The notes under the pieces were generated by a model. The model saw only the letters and a program-made list of their open reading frames with translations, did no database searches and was not told where the DNA came from. Of a stretch of 19,835 bases of DNA, positions 7,581-16,800 are shown piece by piece; position 1 is the first letter of the stretch, and every line of letters begins with the position of its first letter. The DNA comes from Oscillospiraceae bacterium. Its GTDB lineage: Bacteria; Bacillota_A; Clostridia; Oscillospirales; Oscillospiraceae. A program made the translations under genes and the position numbers. Location of the stretch: the NCBI GenBank assembly GCA_902786615.1, contig CADADE010000036.1, positions 1 to 19,835 on the forward strand. The letters run 5' to 3'.

Positions 7581-8456
7581 ATGAAACTGATCAACATGCT
7601 CGCAAATGGCGAGCTTCACCTCGGCCTTGCGACGGAACGGGGCGTGGTCGACGTCACGGAGCTGGAAGGAAAGCTGGACGCCAACGCGCCGAAAAGCATG
7701 ATGGAGGCCATCCGCATGGGCCGGGAGAATGCCCTGCCGTACCTGAGGGAGGCGGAGGGCCTTGCGGAGCGCTTCCTGCCGGAGGACGGGATCACCTACG
7801 CACCGGCGGTGGACGACCCGGAAAAGATCCTCTGCGCCGGGGTCAACTACCGCGCGCATATCGAGGAGACCCGCGGCAGCTTTACCCCCGCCGCCGCGCC
7901 CACGATCTTTGCCAAGTTCCGCAATACCCTCGCGCCCAACCGGGGCGGCGTGAAGCTCAACCGCAGCTCGAAAAAGCACGACTATGAGGCGGAGATCGCC
8001 GTCGTCATCGGCAGGCGCGCCGCTTATGTCCCCGTCGAGGACGCGGAGGATTATATCTTCGGCTATACCCTGGCTAACGACGTCAGCGCGCGCGATCTGC
8101 AAAAGGCCACCAGCCAGTGGGTGCCCGGCAAGACCTGCGACACCTTCTGCCCGCTGGGACCCTGCATCGTGACCGCCGACGCGCTCTCCTACAAGGATAT
8201 GCACATCACCGGCTACAAAAACGGGGAGCTTCGGCAGGAGGGCTGGAGCACGGATATGATCCACGATATCCCGACGCTTGTGAGCTACCTGTCCCACTGC
8301 TGCACGCTGGAGCCGGGCGACGTGATCCTGACCGGCACCCCTGCGGGCGTTATCCTCGGCAGGCCGGAAGGGCAGCAGGACTGGCTGCAGGCGGGCGATG
8401 TGCTCACCGTCCGGGAGGACACCATCGGCGAGCTGACCGTCACCATGCGCGCTTAA
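7581..8456 (+). CDS. fumarylacetoacetate hydrolase (FAH) family protein
   Basis: The 291-residue protein matches the FAH fold, whose members hydrolyse, hydrate or decarboxylate 2-oxo/diketo acids using Mg2+ or Mn2+. An N-terminal lid domain of about 75 residues precedes KILCAGVNYRAHIEET (about 82-97), TIFAKFRNTLAPN, the metal-binding YEAEIAVVIG (Glu136, Glu138), GYTLANDVSARD (Asp about 167) and the late LEPGDVILTGTPAGV segment. Known subgroups include acylpyruvate hydrolases, oxaloacetate decarboxylases and diketo-deoxysugar-acid hydrolases; the sequence alone does not let me choose. Proximity to the uronate operon makes a sugar-acid-derived keto acid plausible, but that is inference. AAGGAG (7570-7575) is 5 nt before the ATG and touches the upstream terminator. 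A terminator follows at 8464. Confidence 0.9.
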   Translation: MKLINMLANGELHLGLATERGVVDVTELEGKLDANAPKSMMEAIRMGRENALPYLREAEGLAERFLPEDGITYAPAVDDPEKILCAGVNYRAHIEETRGSFTPAAAPTIFAKFRNTLAPNRGGVKLNRSSKKHDYEAEIAVVIGRRAAYVPVEDAEDYIFGYTLANDVSARDLQKATSQWVPGKTCDTFCPLGPCIVTADALSYKDMHITGYKNGELRQEGWSTDMIHDIPTLVSYLSHCCTLEPGDVILTGTPAGVILGRPEGQQDWLQAGDVLTVREDTIGELTVTMRA

Positions 8457-8463
8457 TACTGCG

Positions 8464-8500
8464 AAACTTGCCGCCCTTTTATCGGACGGCAAGTTTTTTT
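8464..8500 (+). terminator. intrinsic terminator after the FAH-family gene
   Basis: AAACTTGCCG (8464-8473) pairs with CGGCAAGTTT (8487-8496), and T continues to 8500. The stem, short loop and T-run directly behind the stop codon make a textbook rho-independent terminator closing the metabolic half of the window. Confidence 0.93.
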
Positions 8501-8528
8501 CCAGATATTTGATGACAAAAAATATACA

Positions 8529-8558
8529 TTGATTTCACGACGGGTTGTATGGTACAAT
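8529..8558 (+). promoter_or_regulatory. sigma-A-type promoter for the lipoprotein pair
   Basis: TTGATT (8529-8534) and TACAAT (8553-8558) are separated by 18 bp, and a TG pair one base before the -10 gives an extended -10. It lies just after a terminator in an AT-rich stretch and about 85 bp before the start codon at 8643, so it fits as the promoter of the first lipoprotein and perhaps of both. Confidence 0.65.
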
Positions 8559-8642
8559 ACGTATGGAATTATGTAAAGCACATAAAAGCGATTCGGAATC
8601 ATGACCCGAGAAACACAGATGCGTCAAGGAGGTCGATTCATC

Positions 8643-9389
8643 ATGAAGAAAAGAATACTCAGCATGCTTCTCGCAGCCCTGCTGATGCTGTCTCTCAGCG
8701 CCTGCAACGGCGTCAACATCGACATCAACGCAATCAAAGACCTGATTGCCAACAGGACGGCTGCCCCCACCCCCATTCCGGCGACGCCGATCCCCACGCT
8801 GGAGCCGACGCCGGTCCCCACGTTCATGCCGACGCCGATCCCCACGGTCGTGCCGACGCCGATCCCCACGCCGATCCCCACACCCGTGCCGACGCCGACG
8901 CCGACGCCCACGCCTACACCCACACCGGAGCCTACGCCCGCGCCGCCTCCGCCTGTGATTACCAAGCAGCCCACCGGGGAATCGCATTACATCGGTGACA
9001 GCGCCATGTTCATCGCCAACGCCAACGGCTATACCGGCGTATATTGGACGGCGGTCACCCCCACCGGCGAGGATATGGATATGCAGACCTTCCGCAACAC
9101 CTTCCCCAACTGCTCCACGGTCGGGGATAATACCGGCACGCTCACCATCAACAACATCAACATGGATATGAACGGCTGGAGCTTCTACTGCACCTTTGAC
9201 AATGGCGGCTCCACCACCGACACCAACGCTGTCGGGCTGCGTGTCCTCGGCGCGAAGGCCCAGACCCCGAATAACCAGGTTTACCAGGGCGGAGGCTTCG
9301 TCAACTGCCCCATCTGCGGCAACACGATCCCTGCCGACGCGGCAGTCTGCCCGGTGTGCTTCGAGTACATCAACGCGGGCGGTATTTAA
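8643..9389 (+). CDS. surface lipoprotein with Pro/Thr stalk, Ig-like domain and zinc ribbon
   Basis: I choose ATG 8643 because AAGGAGGT (8626-8633) is 9 nt upstream; an in-frame ATG at 8601 lacks this. The 248-residue product starts with a lipoprotein signal peptide ending in the lipobox LSAC (Cys21 would be lipidated), so it should be anchored on the outer face of the membrane. Residues about 41-104 are a low-complexity stalk of PTPIPT-type repeats. Residues about 105-212 form one globular, probably Ig-like domain beginning [10 protein letters not shown] and ending NGWSFYCTF. The C-terminus carries a four-cysteine zinc-ribbon-like element (Cys222, 225, 236, 239). Function is unknown. It is a paralogue of the next gene, sharing every domain in the same order. 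A zinc ribbon outside the cell is unusual; disulfide formation by these cysteines is an alternative. Confidence 0.85.
   Translation: MKKRILSMLLAALLMLSLSACNGVNIDINAIKDLIANRTAAPTPIPATPIPTLEPTPVPTFMPTPIPTVVPTPIPTPIPTPVPTPTPTPTPTPTPEPTPAPPPPVITKQPTGESHYIGDSAMFIANANGYTGVYWTAVTPTGEDMDMQTFRNTFPNCSTVGDNTGTLTINNINMDMNGWSFYCTFDNGGSTTDTNAVGLRVLGAKAQTPNNQVYQGGGFVNCPICGNTIPADAAVCPVCFEYINAGGI
8760..8951 (+). repeat. Pro-Thr coding low-complexity repeat
   Basis: A degenerate 6- to 18-bp unit built on CCGACGCCGATCCCCACG is repeated through this stretch and encodes the PTPIPT/PTPVPT stalk. Several units are almost identical at DNA level, so copy number could change by slippage and alter the distance between the membrane and the Ig-like domain. 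Confidence 0.85.
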
Positions 9390-9397
9390 CGACAGCA

Positions 9398-9433
9398 GGA
9401 TGAAAGCGCTTGGAAAAGGATAAGCCTTCATCC
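9398..9433 (+). repeat. hairpin between the two lipoprotein genes
   Basis: GGATGAA (9398-9404) is complementary to TTCATCC (9427-9433), and GCTT/AAGC extends the pairing inwards. There is no T-run, so it is more likely a stabilising or partially terminating structure than a full terminator. No convincing promoter is visible in the 71-bp gap, and cotranscription of the two lipoprotein genes is likely. Confidence 0.5.
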
Positions 9434-9460
9434 CCACTATAAACATAAGGACGACCCCAA

Positions 9461-10501
9461 ATGAGGAGAAAAATAGTATGCGCGCTGCTTGCGGGGCTGA
9501 TGGCTCTGCCGCTTTCCGCCTGCGGAAAGGGGAAGGAGCAGGCGCCTGAAACGACGCCGTCCCCCGCGCCGACGGCGGTGTTTGCAGCCGCGCCCGTGCA
9601 GAATGCGTCCCCCGCGCCGACGGAAGAACCGGCGGCGGAGACCCCGGCTCCTACGCCGAAGGCCGCAATATCGAGACCGAAGGCAACGGCGGAACCCACG
9701 CCGACCTTCCTGCCGATCGAAACGCCCGCGCCCATCCTGCGACCGACGTCGGCCCCGGGGACGCCGACCCCGGCAGACCCGTCTGCGACGCCTGCCGCGA
9801 CGCCTGCGCCCACGCCGGAGATTTCCGCCTTCGCGCCGGTGATCACGAAGCAGCCCAGCGGCGAGAGCCACAACGCGGGCGAGAGTGCCGTGTTCATCAC
9901 CCATGCCGACCGGTGGACCTCGCTGAAGTGGACGGCGGTTTCGCCCAGCGGGCGGGAAATCGACCTGAAGACCTTCCGTGAGACCTTCCCGGACGCTACG
10001 GTCACGGGCGACAACGAGACGAGCCTGAGCATCAGCAATCTGAATATCGACATGAGCGGGTGGAGCTTCTACTGCACCTTCATCAATGATGACGCCTCCA
10101 TCCAGACCGCCAAGGCGCGCCTCAAGGTCACAGCCGTACCCGGCACCACGACCGGGGCCAACGGCCAGAAGGTGAGCACCCGGATCCTGCTGTGCCCCTA
10201 CTGCAAGGAAGAGGTTTTCCGCAGCATGGTCACCTGCCCCTACTGCGGCGGCGTGATTTATGACGGAGAGAAGGACTTCTTCGTTTACCAGGATACGAGC
10301 GGCAATATCCTTTATGTGGACGAAACGGGCTCCATGTACTATGACAGCGGCCTTGCCACCACCACCTTCGAGGATCACATCAACAACTATGCCGTCTTTG
10401 ACGCGGCCGGCAAGCCGAAGTTCGGCAACTACGAAAAGGAGCGGCAGGATCTTGAGGATCACTGGCTGCTTGTGGAAATGGGCCTGTATCCCAACAAGTA
10501 A
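9461..10501 (+). CDS. paralogous surface lipoprotein with zinc ribbon and C-terminal extension
   Basis: The 346-residue product has a signal peptide with lipobox LSAC (Cys21), an Ala/Pro/Thr-rich stalk from about residue 28 to 125, and the same Ig-like domain as its neighbour (ITKQPSGESHNAGES, then TFRETFPDATVTGDN, then [10 protein letters not shown]). A zinc-ribbon-like element follows (Cys245, 248, 259, 262 in CPYC...CPYC). Unlike the first lipoprotein, it continues for about 80 more residues with repeated Tyr/Asp-containing beta-hairpin-like segments (FVYQDTSGNILYVDETGSMY) and a charged helix at the end. AAGGA (9447-9451) 9 nt before ATG 9461 supports the start. The stalk sequence has diverged while the Ig-like core is conserved, which points to selection on the core. 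Its role is unknown; a sensor, adhesin or envelope-binding function would all fit. Confidence 0.83.
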   Translation: MRRKIVCALLAGLMALPLSACGKGKEQAPETTPSPAPTAVFAAAPVQNASPAPTEEPAAETPAPTPKAAISRPKATAEPTPTFLPIETPAPILRPTSAPGTPTPADPSATPAATPAPTPEISAFAPVITKQPSGESHNAGESAVFITHADRWTSLKWTAVSPSGREIDLKTFRETFPDATVTGDNETSLSISNLNIDMSGWSFYCTFINDDASIQTAKARLKVTAVPGTTTGANGQKVSTRILLCPYCKEEVFRSMVTCPYCGGVIYDGEKDFFVYQDTSGNILYVDETGSMYYDSGLATTTFEDHINNYAVFDAAGKPKFGNYEKERQDLEDHWLLVEMGLYPNK

Positions 10502-10514
10502 AGAAACCAGACGC

Positions 10515-10679
10515 AAGGGGCTGTCTCAAAATATGGCAATCCCTGCATAAAAATGAAGGTCGTAGGGGCCGATGCCCTCATCGGCCCGCCGTTTTGCAGC
10601 ATTCTGCGGTTTTCGGCGGGTCGATCTGGGGATCGACCCCTACGCTTTTGCGTGCATATGCGTTTTGAGACAAGCTCTT
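10515..10679. mobile_element. MITE-like nested inverted-repeat element
   Basis: Most of the gene-free stretch 10502-10725 is one symmetrical element. Its ends, AAGGGGCTGTCTCAAAA (10515-10531) and TTTTGAGACAAGCTCTT (10663-10679), are imperfect inverted repeats. Inside, a 31-bp left arm (10561-10591) and a right arm (10614-10644) are about 80% complementary, and each arm is itself a hairpin (GGCCGATG/CATCGGCC, and GGGTCGATC/GATCGACCC). There is no coding capacity worth reporting. This is the architecture of a non-autonomous miniature element. It could also end transcription from the upstream lipoprotein gene, which has no other visible terminator. Confidence 0.8.
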
Positions 10680-10725
10680 GTTATGTGGTGTGCAAGATAT
10701 TAAAGATTTTTAAGGAAGAATTTTC

Positions 10726-10754
10726 TTGTGTTCGGGAAAAGAGCGGAATATAAT
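10726..10754 (+). promoter_or_regulatory. sigma-A-type promoter of the giant surface protein gene
   Basis: TTGTGT (10726-10731) and a perfect TATAAT (10749-10754) are 17 bp apart in AT-rich DNA, 92 bp before the start codon at 10846. It lies just behind the MITE-like element. Confidence 0.75.
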
Positions 10755-10766
10755 AAAAAGAAATAA

Positions 10767-10837
10767 AATTGGAATTTTTGACTCTGAAATCAGAAAAGCG
10801 GATGATTCCGTTATCGATTTATTCCAATTACAGGAGG
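10767..10837 (+). promoter_or_regulatory. structured 5' untranslated region next to the Shine-Dalgarno
   Basis: AATTGGAAT (10767-10775) is complementary to ATTCCAATT (10821-10829), and a small hairpin TCTGA-AA-TCAGA (10783-10794) sits inside. The right arm ends 2 nt before the AGGAGG ribosome binding site (10832-10837), so folding could influence access to it. No known riboswitch family is recognisable. Confidence 0.45.
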
Positions 10838-10845
10838 ATTGAAGT

Positions 10846-13800
10846 ATGGGCGCTTCTTTCAAAAAATTCATCTCTGTCCTGTGCGTTCTGTCGCTGCTGA
10901 TCGGCCTGGTGCCGAGCGCGGCGTTTGCCGCCCCTGCCGGAACGGCGGCGGAAGCCGTCTCCGGGACGATGAAGACGGAAAGCGGTGAGCCTGCGGCTGA
11001 CCGCAGCGTCGGCTTTTCCCCGAAAACATCGGAGGTGGGGAGCGGACCTTCGACCTGGAGTGAGTTGGTTACAGCGATTATGCAGACCGGTCCCGGAGGT
11101 ACAATTACGCTGGCCGGTGATATCACCGCGGATAGCAGCAGCAATGCGCTGGTCTTTGGAAGCGTGGAAAATGTTACGCTCGATCTGAACAACCACACAA
11201 TCGACAGAAATGCAAGTGAAGCTTCGTCTTTGGGCTATGTCATCGAAGTAGAGAGCGGCAGCGTCACGATCAAAAACGGTACGATCACAGGCGGCAAGAG
11301 CAACGAAAACGGCGGCGGCATCTATATGACCGGCGGCGAACTTACCCTGTCCAACGTCACCGTCACAGGCAATCGTTCCGGGAACGGCGGCGGTATCCGT
11401 GTGAAGAGCGGTACCCTTACGATGCAGAACAGCAATGTTACCAACAATACCGCGAAATACGGCGGCGGCATCTATGTCGACTACGCCGGCACGCTCAACA
11501 TGTCCGGCGGCAGCATTGCCAATAACACTACTTCCGGCAGCGGCAGCGGCAGCGGCGGCGGCATCTATGCCAACAATGGCACTGTGAACCTCTCCGACGG
11601 CAGCATTGCCAATAACAGTTCTTCTGACAACGGCGGCGGCATCTATATGGAAAGCGGCAAGATCGTCATGTCCGGCGGCAGCATTACCGGCAATACTTCG
11701 ACGTTTTGGGGCGGCGGCATTTACCTCAACGGCTCCAAAATGGAGCTCTCCGGCGGTACGATTTCGAACAACACCGCGAACAATGAAAAATTCAAAGGCG
11801 TCTATTTGGGCAGCAATCACCCTCTCACGCTGTCCAAAAATTCGACCATTACAGTGGACCGCATTTACCTGCCCCCGGGAAAAACCCTTACTGTCAGTGA
11901 AGCCCCCGCGGCGGATTCCAAAATCCGTGTGATGCTCGAGACTATCCCGAGCATGGGTAATCCGGTTGTCATTGCAGACTCTGAGACAAACTGCAGCTCC
12001 AGCTTTGTAGTTGATAATAATAATCTGCCGGAAAATACCGAGCTTGCCTGGAAGAACAATCAGATCATACTCAGGTGCTTTTCTACCGTGATCACGTCGT
12101 GGGAAGAGATTCAGGACGCTCTCGACAGAGGCGGCAATTTACAGTCGGACAATACGTATATGCTCCAGCTCACGCAGGACTTAACTGCCGAAAGCAGTGA
12201 TAACACGCTGGTGTTCGCTTATACCCAGCATCCTGTGATTCTCGATCTCAACGGTCATACCATCAACCGCAATCTGACGGCAGCAACCGAAAACGGCAAT
12301 GTCCTGACGGTGAACGGCGGAAATCTGATCGTCCGCGACAGCAGCGCGGCGAAGACCGGCAGCATCACCGGCGGCAATAGCAGCGCCGCGGGCGGCGGCG
12401 TCGTTGTGAACGGCGGCAGCTTCACCCTGGAAAGCGGACGCATCACCGGAAATACCACCGGAAACGCAGGCGGCGGCGTTGTTGTAAACGGCGGCAGCGC
12501 CATTATCCTCGGCGGCAGCATCACCGGCAATACCGCCAACAACAATTGGGGTGCGGGCGTGTATCTGAGCAGAAGCGGCTCGCTTACCCTGTCCGGCAGC
12601 TCTGTTCCCATCGTGACGGACAGCGTTTTCCTGCCCTCCGGCAAAACCATGACGCTCACCGGCAGCCCGGCAGTCGGCTCCAGTATTCCTGTGAGTGTCC
12701 AGAGCCCCCCGACCTTCGGAAGCCCGGTCACCATCGCCGTGTCCGAGCTGGACGAGCAGGGCTGGAAAAACTGCTTTACGGTCGTGGGACAGACAACCGA
12801 ACAACTTATTTGGGCGGAAAAGAAGCTCATCTACCAGGTCAAGCCCGAGGTTTCTGACTGGGAAGGTCTTGAGTATGCCCTGTCAATCGGCGGAGCCGTG
12901 GAATATACAGAGGAGGGATCTGTTCGCCTCATCCGCCTTGCCAATGATATCACGGCGGCGAGCAACCATAATGTGCTGTCATTCGACTATACCGATGCTC
13001 CCGTGATCCTCGATCTCAACGGCCATAAAATTGACCGTAATCTTGAGACTTATGACCAGTACGGTCATGTCCTGAATGTTTACGGCGGCGAACTGATCCT
13101 CCGCGACAATGTGGGCGGCGGACAGATCACCGGCGGATTCGGACATGTGTGCGGCGGCATCTATGTCTATGAAGGTATCCTCACCATGGAGGGCGGCAGC
13201 ATCACCGGAAATAAAGGGACTGTCTACGGCGGCGTCTATGTCAATAATGGCGCTGAGATGAATCTGAAGGGCGGCAGCATTTCCGGCAATACCGCAGACA
13301 GGTCTGATAATCCCGAAAAGTACGCCGGCGGTTATGTGGATGCTCATGCAGCGTTCAAGCTGTATGGAAATTCCGCGATCACCGTGACAGACAGCCTCTA
13401 TCTACCGGAAAACAGCAAGATTCAGGTCGTAAGCGCTCCCGCGGCAGGTTCCCAGGTGTATGTGTCCCTGCATCGTGACCCGACGATCGGCAATCCGGTC
13501 GTCTTTGCGCAGTCCACGGCGGATTACAGTTCCGTCTTTCATATGGCGAATCAGCCGGCCAATACCGAAATCGTCTATGATGGCGGGTTCATCAAGCTTG
13601 TCACCGAGGGCGTCAAGTCCTGGACGGCGCTTCAAGCAGCCCTGAACAGCGGTGGTGTTCAGGTCGGGGATGAGTATTGGATCGAATTGGGCGCAGACAT
13701 TGTGGCTACGTCCGAAAATTCGCGCTTGGTGATGGAGAATGTTGCGCACACGGTTATTCTTGACCTGAACGGTCATTCCATCAACCGCGCGCTGACCCAG

Positions 13801-16800
13801 GCGGCTGAAAACGGCAACGTCCTCACCGTGAACGGCGGCAATCTGACCATCCGCGACAGCCAGGGCGGCGGCAGCATCAAGGGCGGCAATAACAGCGCCG
13901 CGGGCGGCGGCGTCGTTGTGAACGGCGGCAGCTTCACCCTGGAAAGCGGCACCATCACCGGCAACAGTACCGACAGCAACGGCGGCGGCGTCTATGTGAC
14001 GGGCAACGATGGCTACTTTACCATAGAGAGCGGCAGCATTACCGGCAATACAAGCGCGGCCAAGGGCGGCGGCGTTTATAACGAGGGAAGCCAACTCTAC
14101 CTCAAAGGCGGCAGCATTACCGGTAATACAAGCACGGATCTGGGCGGCGGCATATATATGAGCAATGCTCGCTTGCAGTCGTCCGGCAGCCCCGTCGTCA
14201 CCGGAAATGGTAATTCGAACGTCTATCTTACCGAACCGATGGACAACAATGGCTTGACGCAAGACGCTTCTATCGGCGTCGGTGCCAGCTTCACAAGCGT
14301 GTTCGTGGAGTCAAATGTCGACGGGATCTTTGCGGCCGACGAAGGATACATATTGTTTGAAAAAACCCACGGCTATCTGCAAATTGAACCTGATAGCCAC
14401 GAAGCCGAATCTGAGCCGAGATGGACCTGGAGCGACGATCTCACCACAGCCACGGCAACCATGTACTGCAAAAACTGCGGCAAAATGATCTGGACGGCTT
14501 CGGATACCGAGGTGACCTTCGAGTACGACACAACGGCAAAAAAGCTTTACGCCATAGCGTCAGTGGAGCATGATAACGAGAACTACCTGGGTCGTTTGGA
14601 GCTGCACCCCCTTCGCGTTGAGGAACAGCAGCCCCGAATCGACGAAGATAAAGTCTACCACTCCGGCACAAAGGCGCATTATAAGCTGAACGTGGTGAAC
14701 GCAACATATTATTTCACCGAGGTGGACGAACACCCCGGCCTACAATGCACCGAGGAAAGCGTCAGGCTGGACACGTTTACGTTTGCGGAGAAGGATGGAG
14801 TCCGGGGCATTGCAGCATACACCGGCGGCTTTAGTGAAACGGGAACCACCTATATTCGCCTGCCGGGGGCGATCGAGAATCCTGCACATCCCGGCGATCC
14901 TGTCCACGCTTTTGAGCTGAGCTTCCTCGGAGACGGTACGCATGCTTTCTATACGCCGACGTCGGCCAACGGCCCGGTCGAGATCATGGATTACGGCACG
15001 ATCACGAATATCAGAGCCGGCGCTTTTGCCGCTATTCAGAATCTGACCCTGAAGCTGCGGGCGTATGACGAGCCCGACGAGCCCATCACAATCGAGGACG
15101 GAGCCTTTGTTAACGGTGCAGACGTCACGATCATAGCTTATTCAACATCCAGGCTGGTCAAAGGCGAACACCAACAGGGTACAGGCGAATCCGCAGGCAA
15201 ATACACCGTTGAGTTCGTGGATGAGCCCTCCTATACTATGACCGCCGACTGGGCGGAGGACTATTCTTCCGCGCAGATCACGATAACCGACGAAGCGATT
15301 ACGCACACTTTCCCTGCGACAAATATCACCCGGACCGAGACGCAAACCCAGCAAGGAACGTACACGATCTCCTTCACCGCAAGCGGAACCTATGAAGGAA
15401 CGCTGTACACCGTCGCGCTTGATAACGTTCCTTACTTCAACGTGACCGTGCAAGGCACATCGGGTACCCTCAGAATGCCGAAGGTAAGGAACGCGGACAA
15501 TACGGACTATACGGATTATGCGGTGTTCACCGTGAAGCAGGATATGCTGGATCGCCTGAGCCCGCCCGCTGGCGCGGTATTGGCCGGGCTGTACGATGGG
15601 ATGCGAATCTATGGCGTCGGCACAAGAGTGGAAATCAGGCAGGATACCAATTTTACAGCAGGCTGGCGCTCCACCTGGGCGAGGGTCCAGACTGCGCTGA
15701 GCGCGGGCGGAACCGTCAGCGTCACGCTGTACAGTGATATCAGCCCGGCGCAGGGGGACAGCTATCTCTATGTGCCGCAGGGCGTCACCGCAACGCTGAA
15801 TCTCGGCGGCCATACGGTCAACCGCGGCCTGAGCACTGCGACAGCCAACGGCTATGTCATCCGTGTGGACGGCAGCCTGACGCTGAATAACGGTACTGTA
15901 ACCGGCGGCAACAATACGGGCGACGGCGGCGGCATCTATCTGTTCGACGGCGGCTCCCTGATAACAAACAATGTCACCGTCAGCAGCAACCATGCCCAGA
16001 ACGGCGGCGGCGTCTACATGGTAGACGTTTCCCAGGCGGAGTTTAACAACAACAGCACAATCAGCTATAACGTGGCGAATCAGTATGGCGGCGGCCTTTA
16101 TGTCGGCGGCGAACGGCCTTCGTCCAATAGCGTATTTCTCGGCGACCCCTCCGGATCAACGAACGCAAAACTTGTGGATGTTTCGATCATCCACAACCGT
16201 GCACAGAATGCCGGCGGCCTCTTTGTCAACAGCGGTGAGGTTCAGCTCGGCTCGAATACAAAAATCATCAACAACACGGATCTGAGTGGGGGTAAATTTA
16301 ATAACATCGATGTAGTCGGCGGAATAATGAATCTTATATCAGGAGCCAAAGGATTACTGCTCGGCCTCCCGGCGGCTGCTGGCGGCGTGAGTTCATTAAA
16401 GGGATGGGCACTCGGTTTGCTTGGGGCTTTGGCTGTCGGTGGAACCATAGCTGCCGTCGTCGTACTTGACCGGGACAAAACGAGCAGTGACGATGATCAG
16501 GAAGAAGAATGCCAAACTCATAGCCTGGTCAGCGATTTGAAATGGGCAAAAGACTACTCTTCCGTTAAGGAATACGTACGCTGCAGCGAGTGCGGCAAGA
16601 TTTTTGAGATAAATGACCTTCCGTTGAGTGTCACCATAGACAATGACATGTACACACACTACAAGGTGAAACCGAAGTATCCGACAACTGACGATACCGA
16701 TCAAAAGGTTCCGCCGTATAAGCTGGTCAAGCAGGCAAACATCCCCGCAGCGATTGACACGACAGATACAGCGGGTGATTTTATTGATGATGTAAAACTC

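Noticed and set aside
8535..9446. Minus-strand Arg/Gly-rich open frame opposite the first lipoprotein
   Set aside because: Its Arg/Gly repeats are simply the complement of the Pro/Thr stalk codons; the plus strand has lipobox and Shine-Dalgarno evidence. The minus-strand frame opposite the second lipoprotein is the same effect.
10553..10753. 66-codon plus-strand open frame in the gap before the giant gene
   Set aside because: It runs through the nested hairpins of the MITE-like element and over the promoter, and has no ribosome binding site.
11280..11800. Possible CRISPR-like array from the regular GGCGGCGGCATCTAT motif
   Set aside because: The spacing is irregular, the repeats are degenerate and in frame, and they encode the Gly-rich beta-helix rungs.
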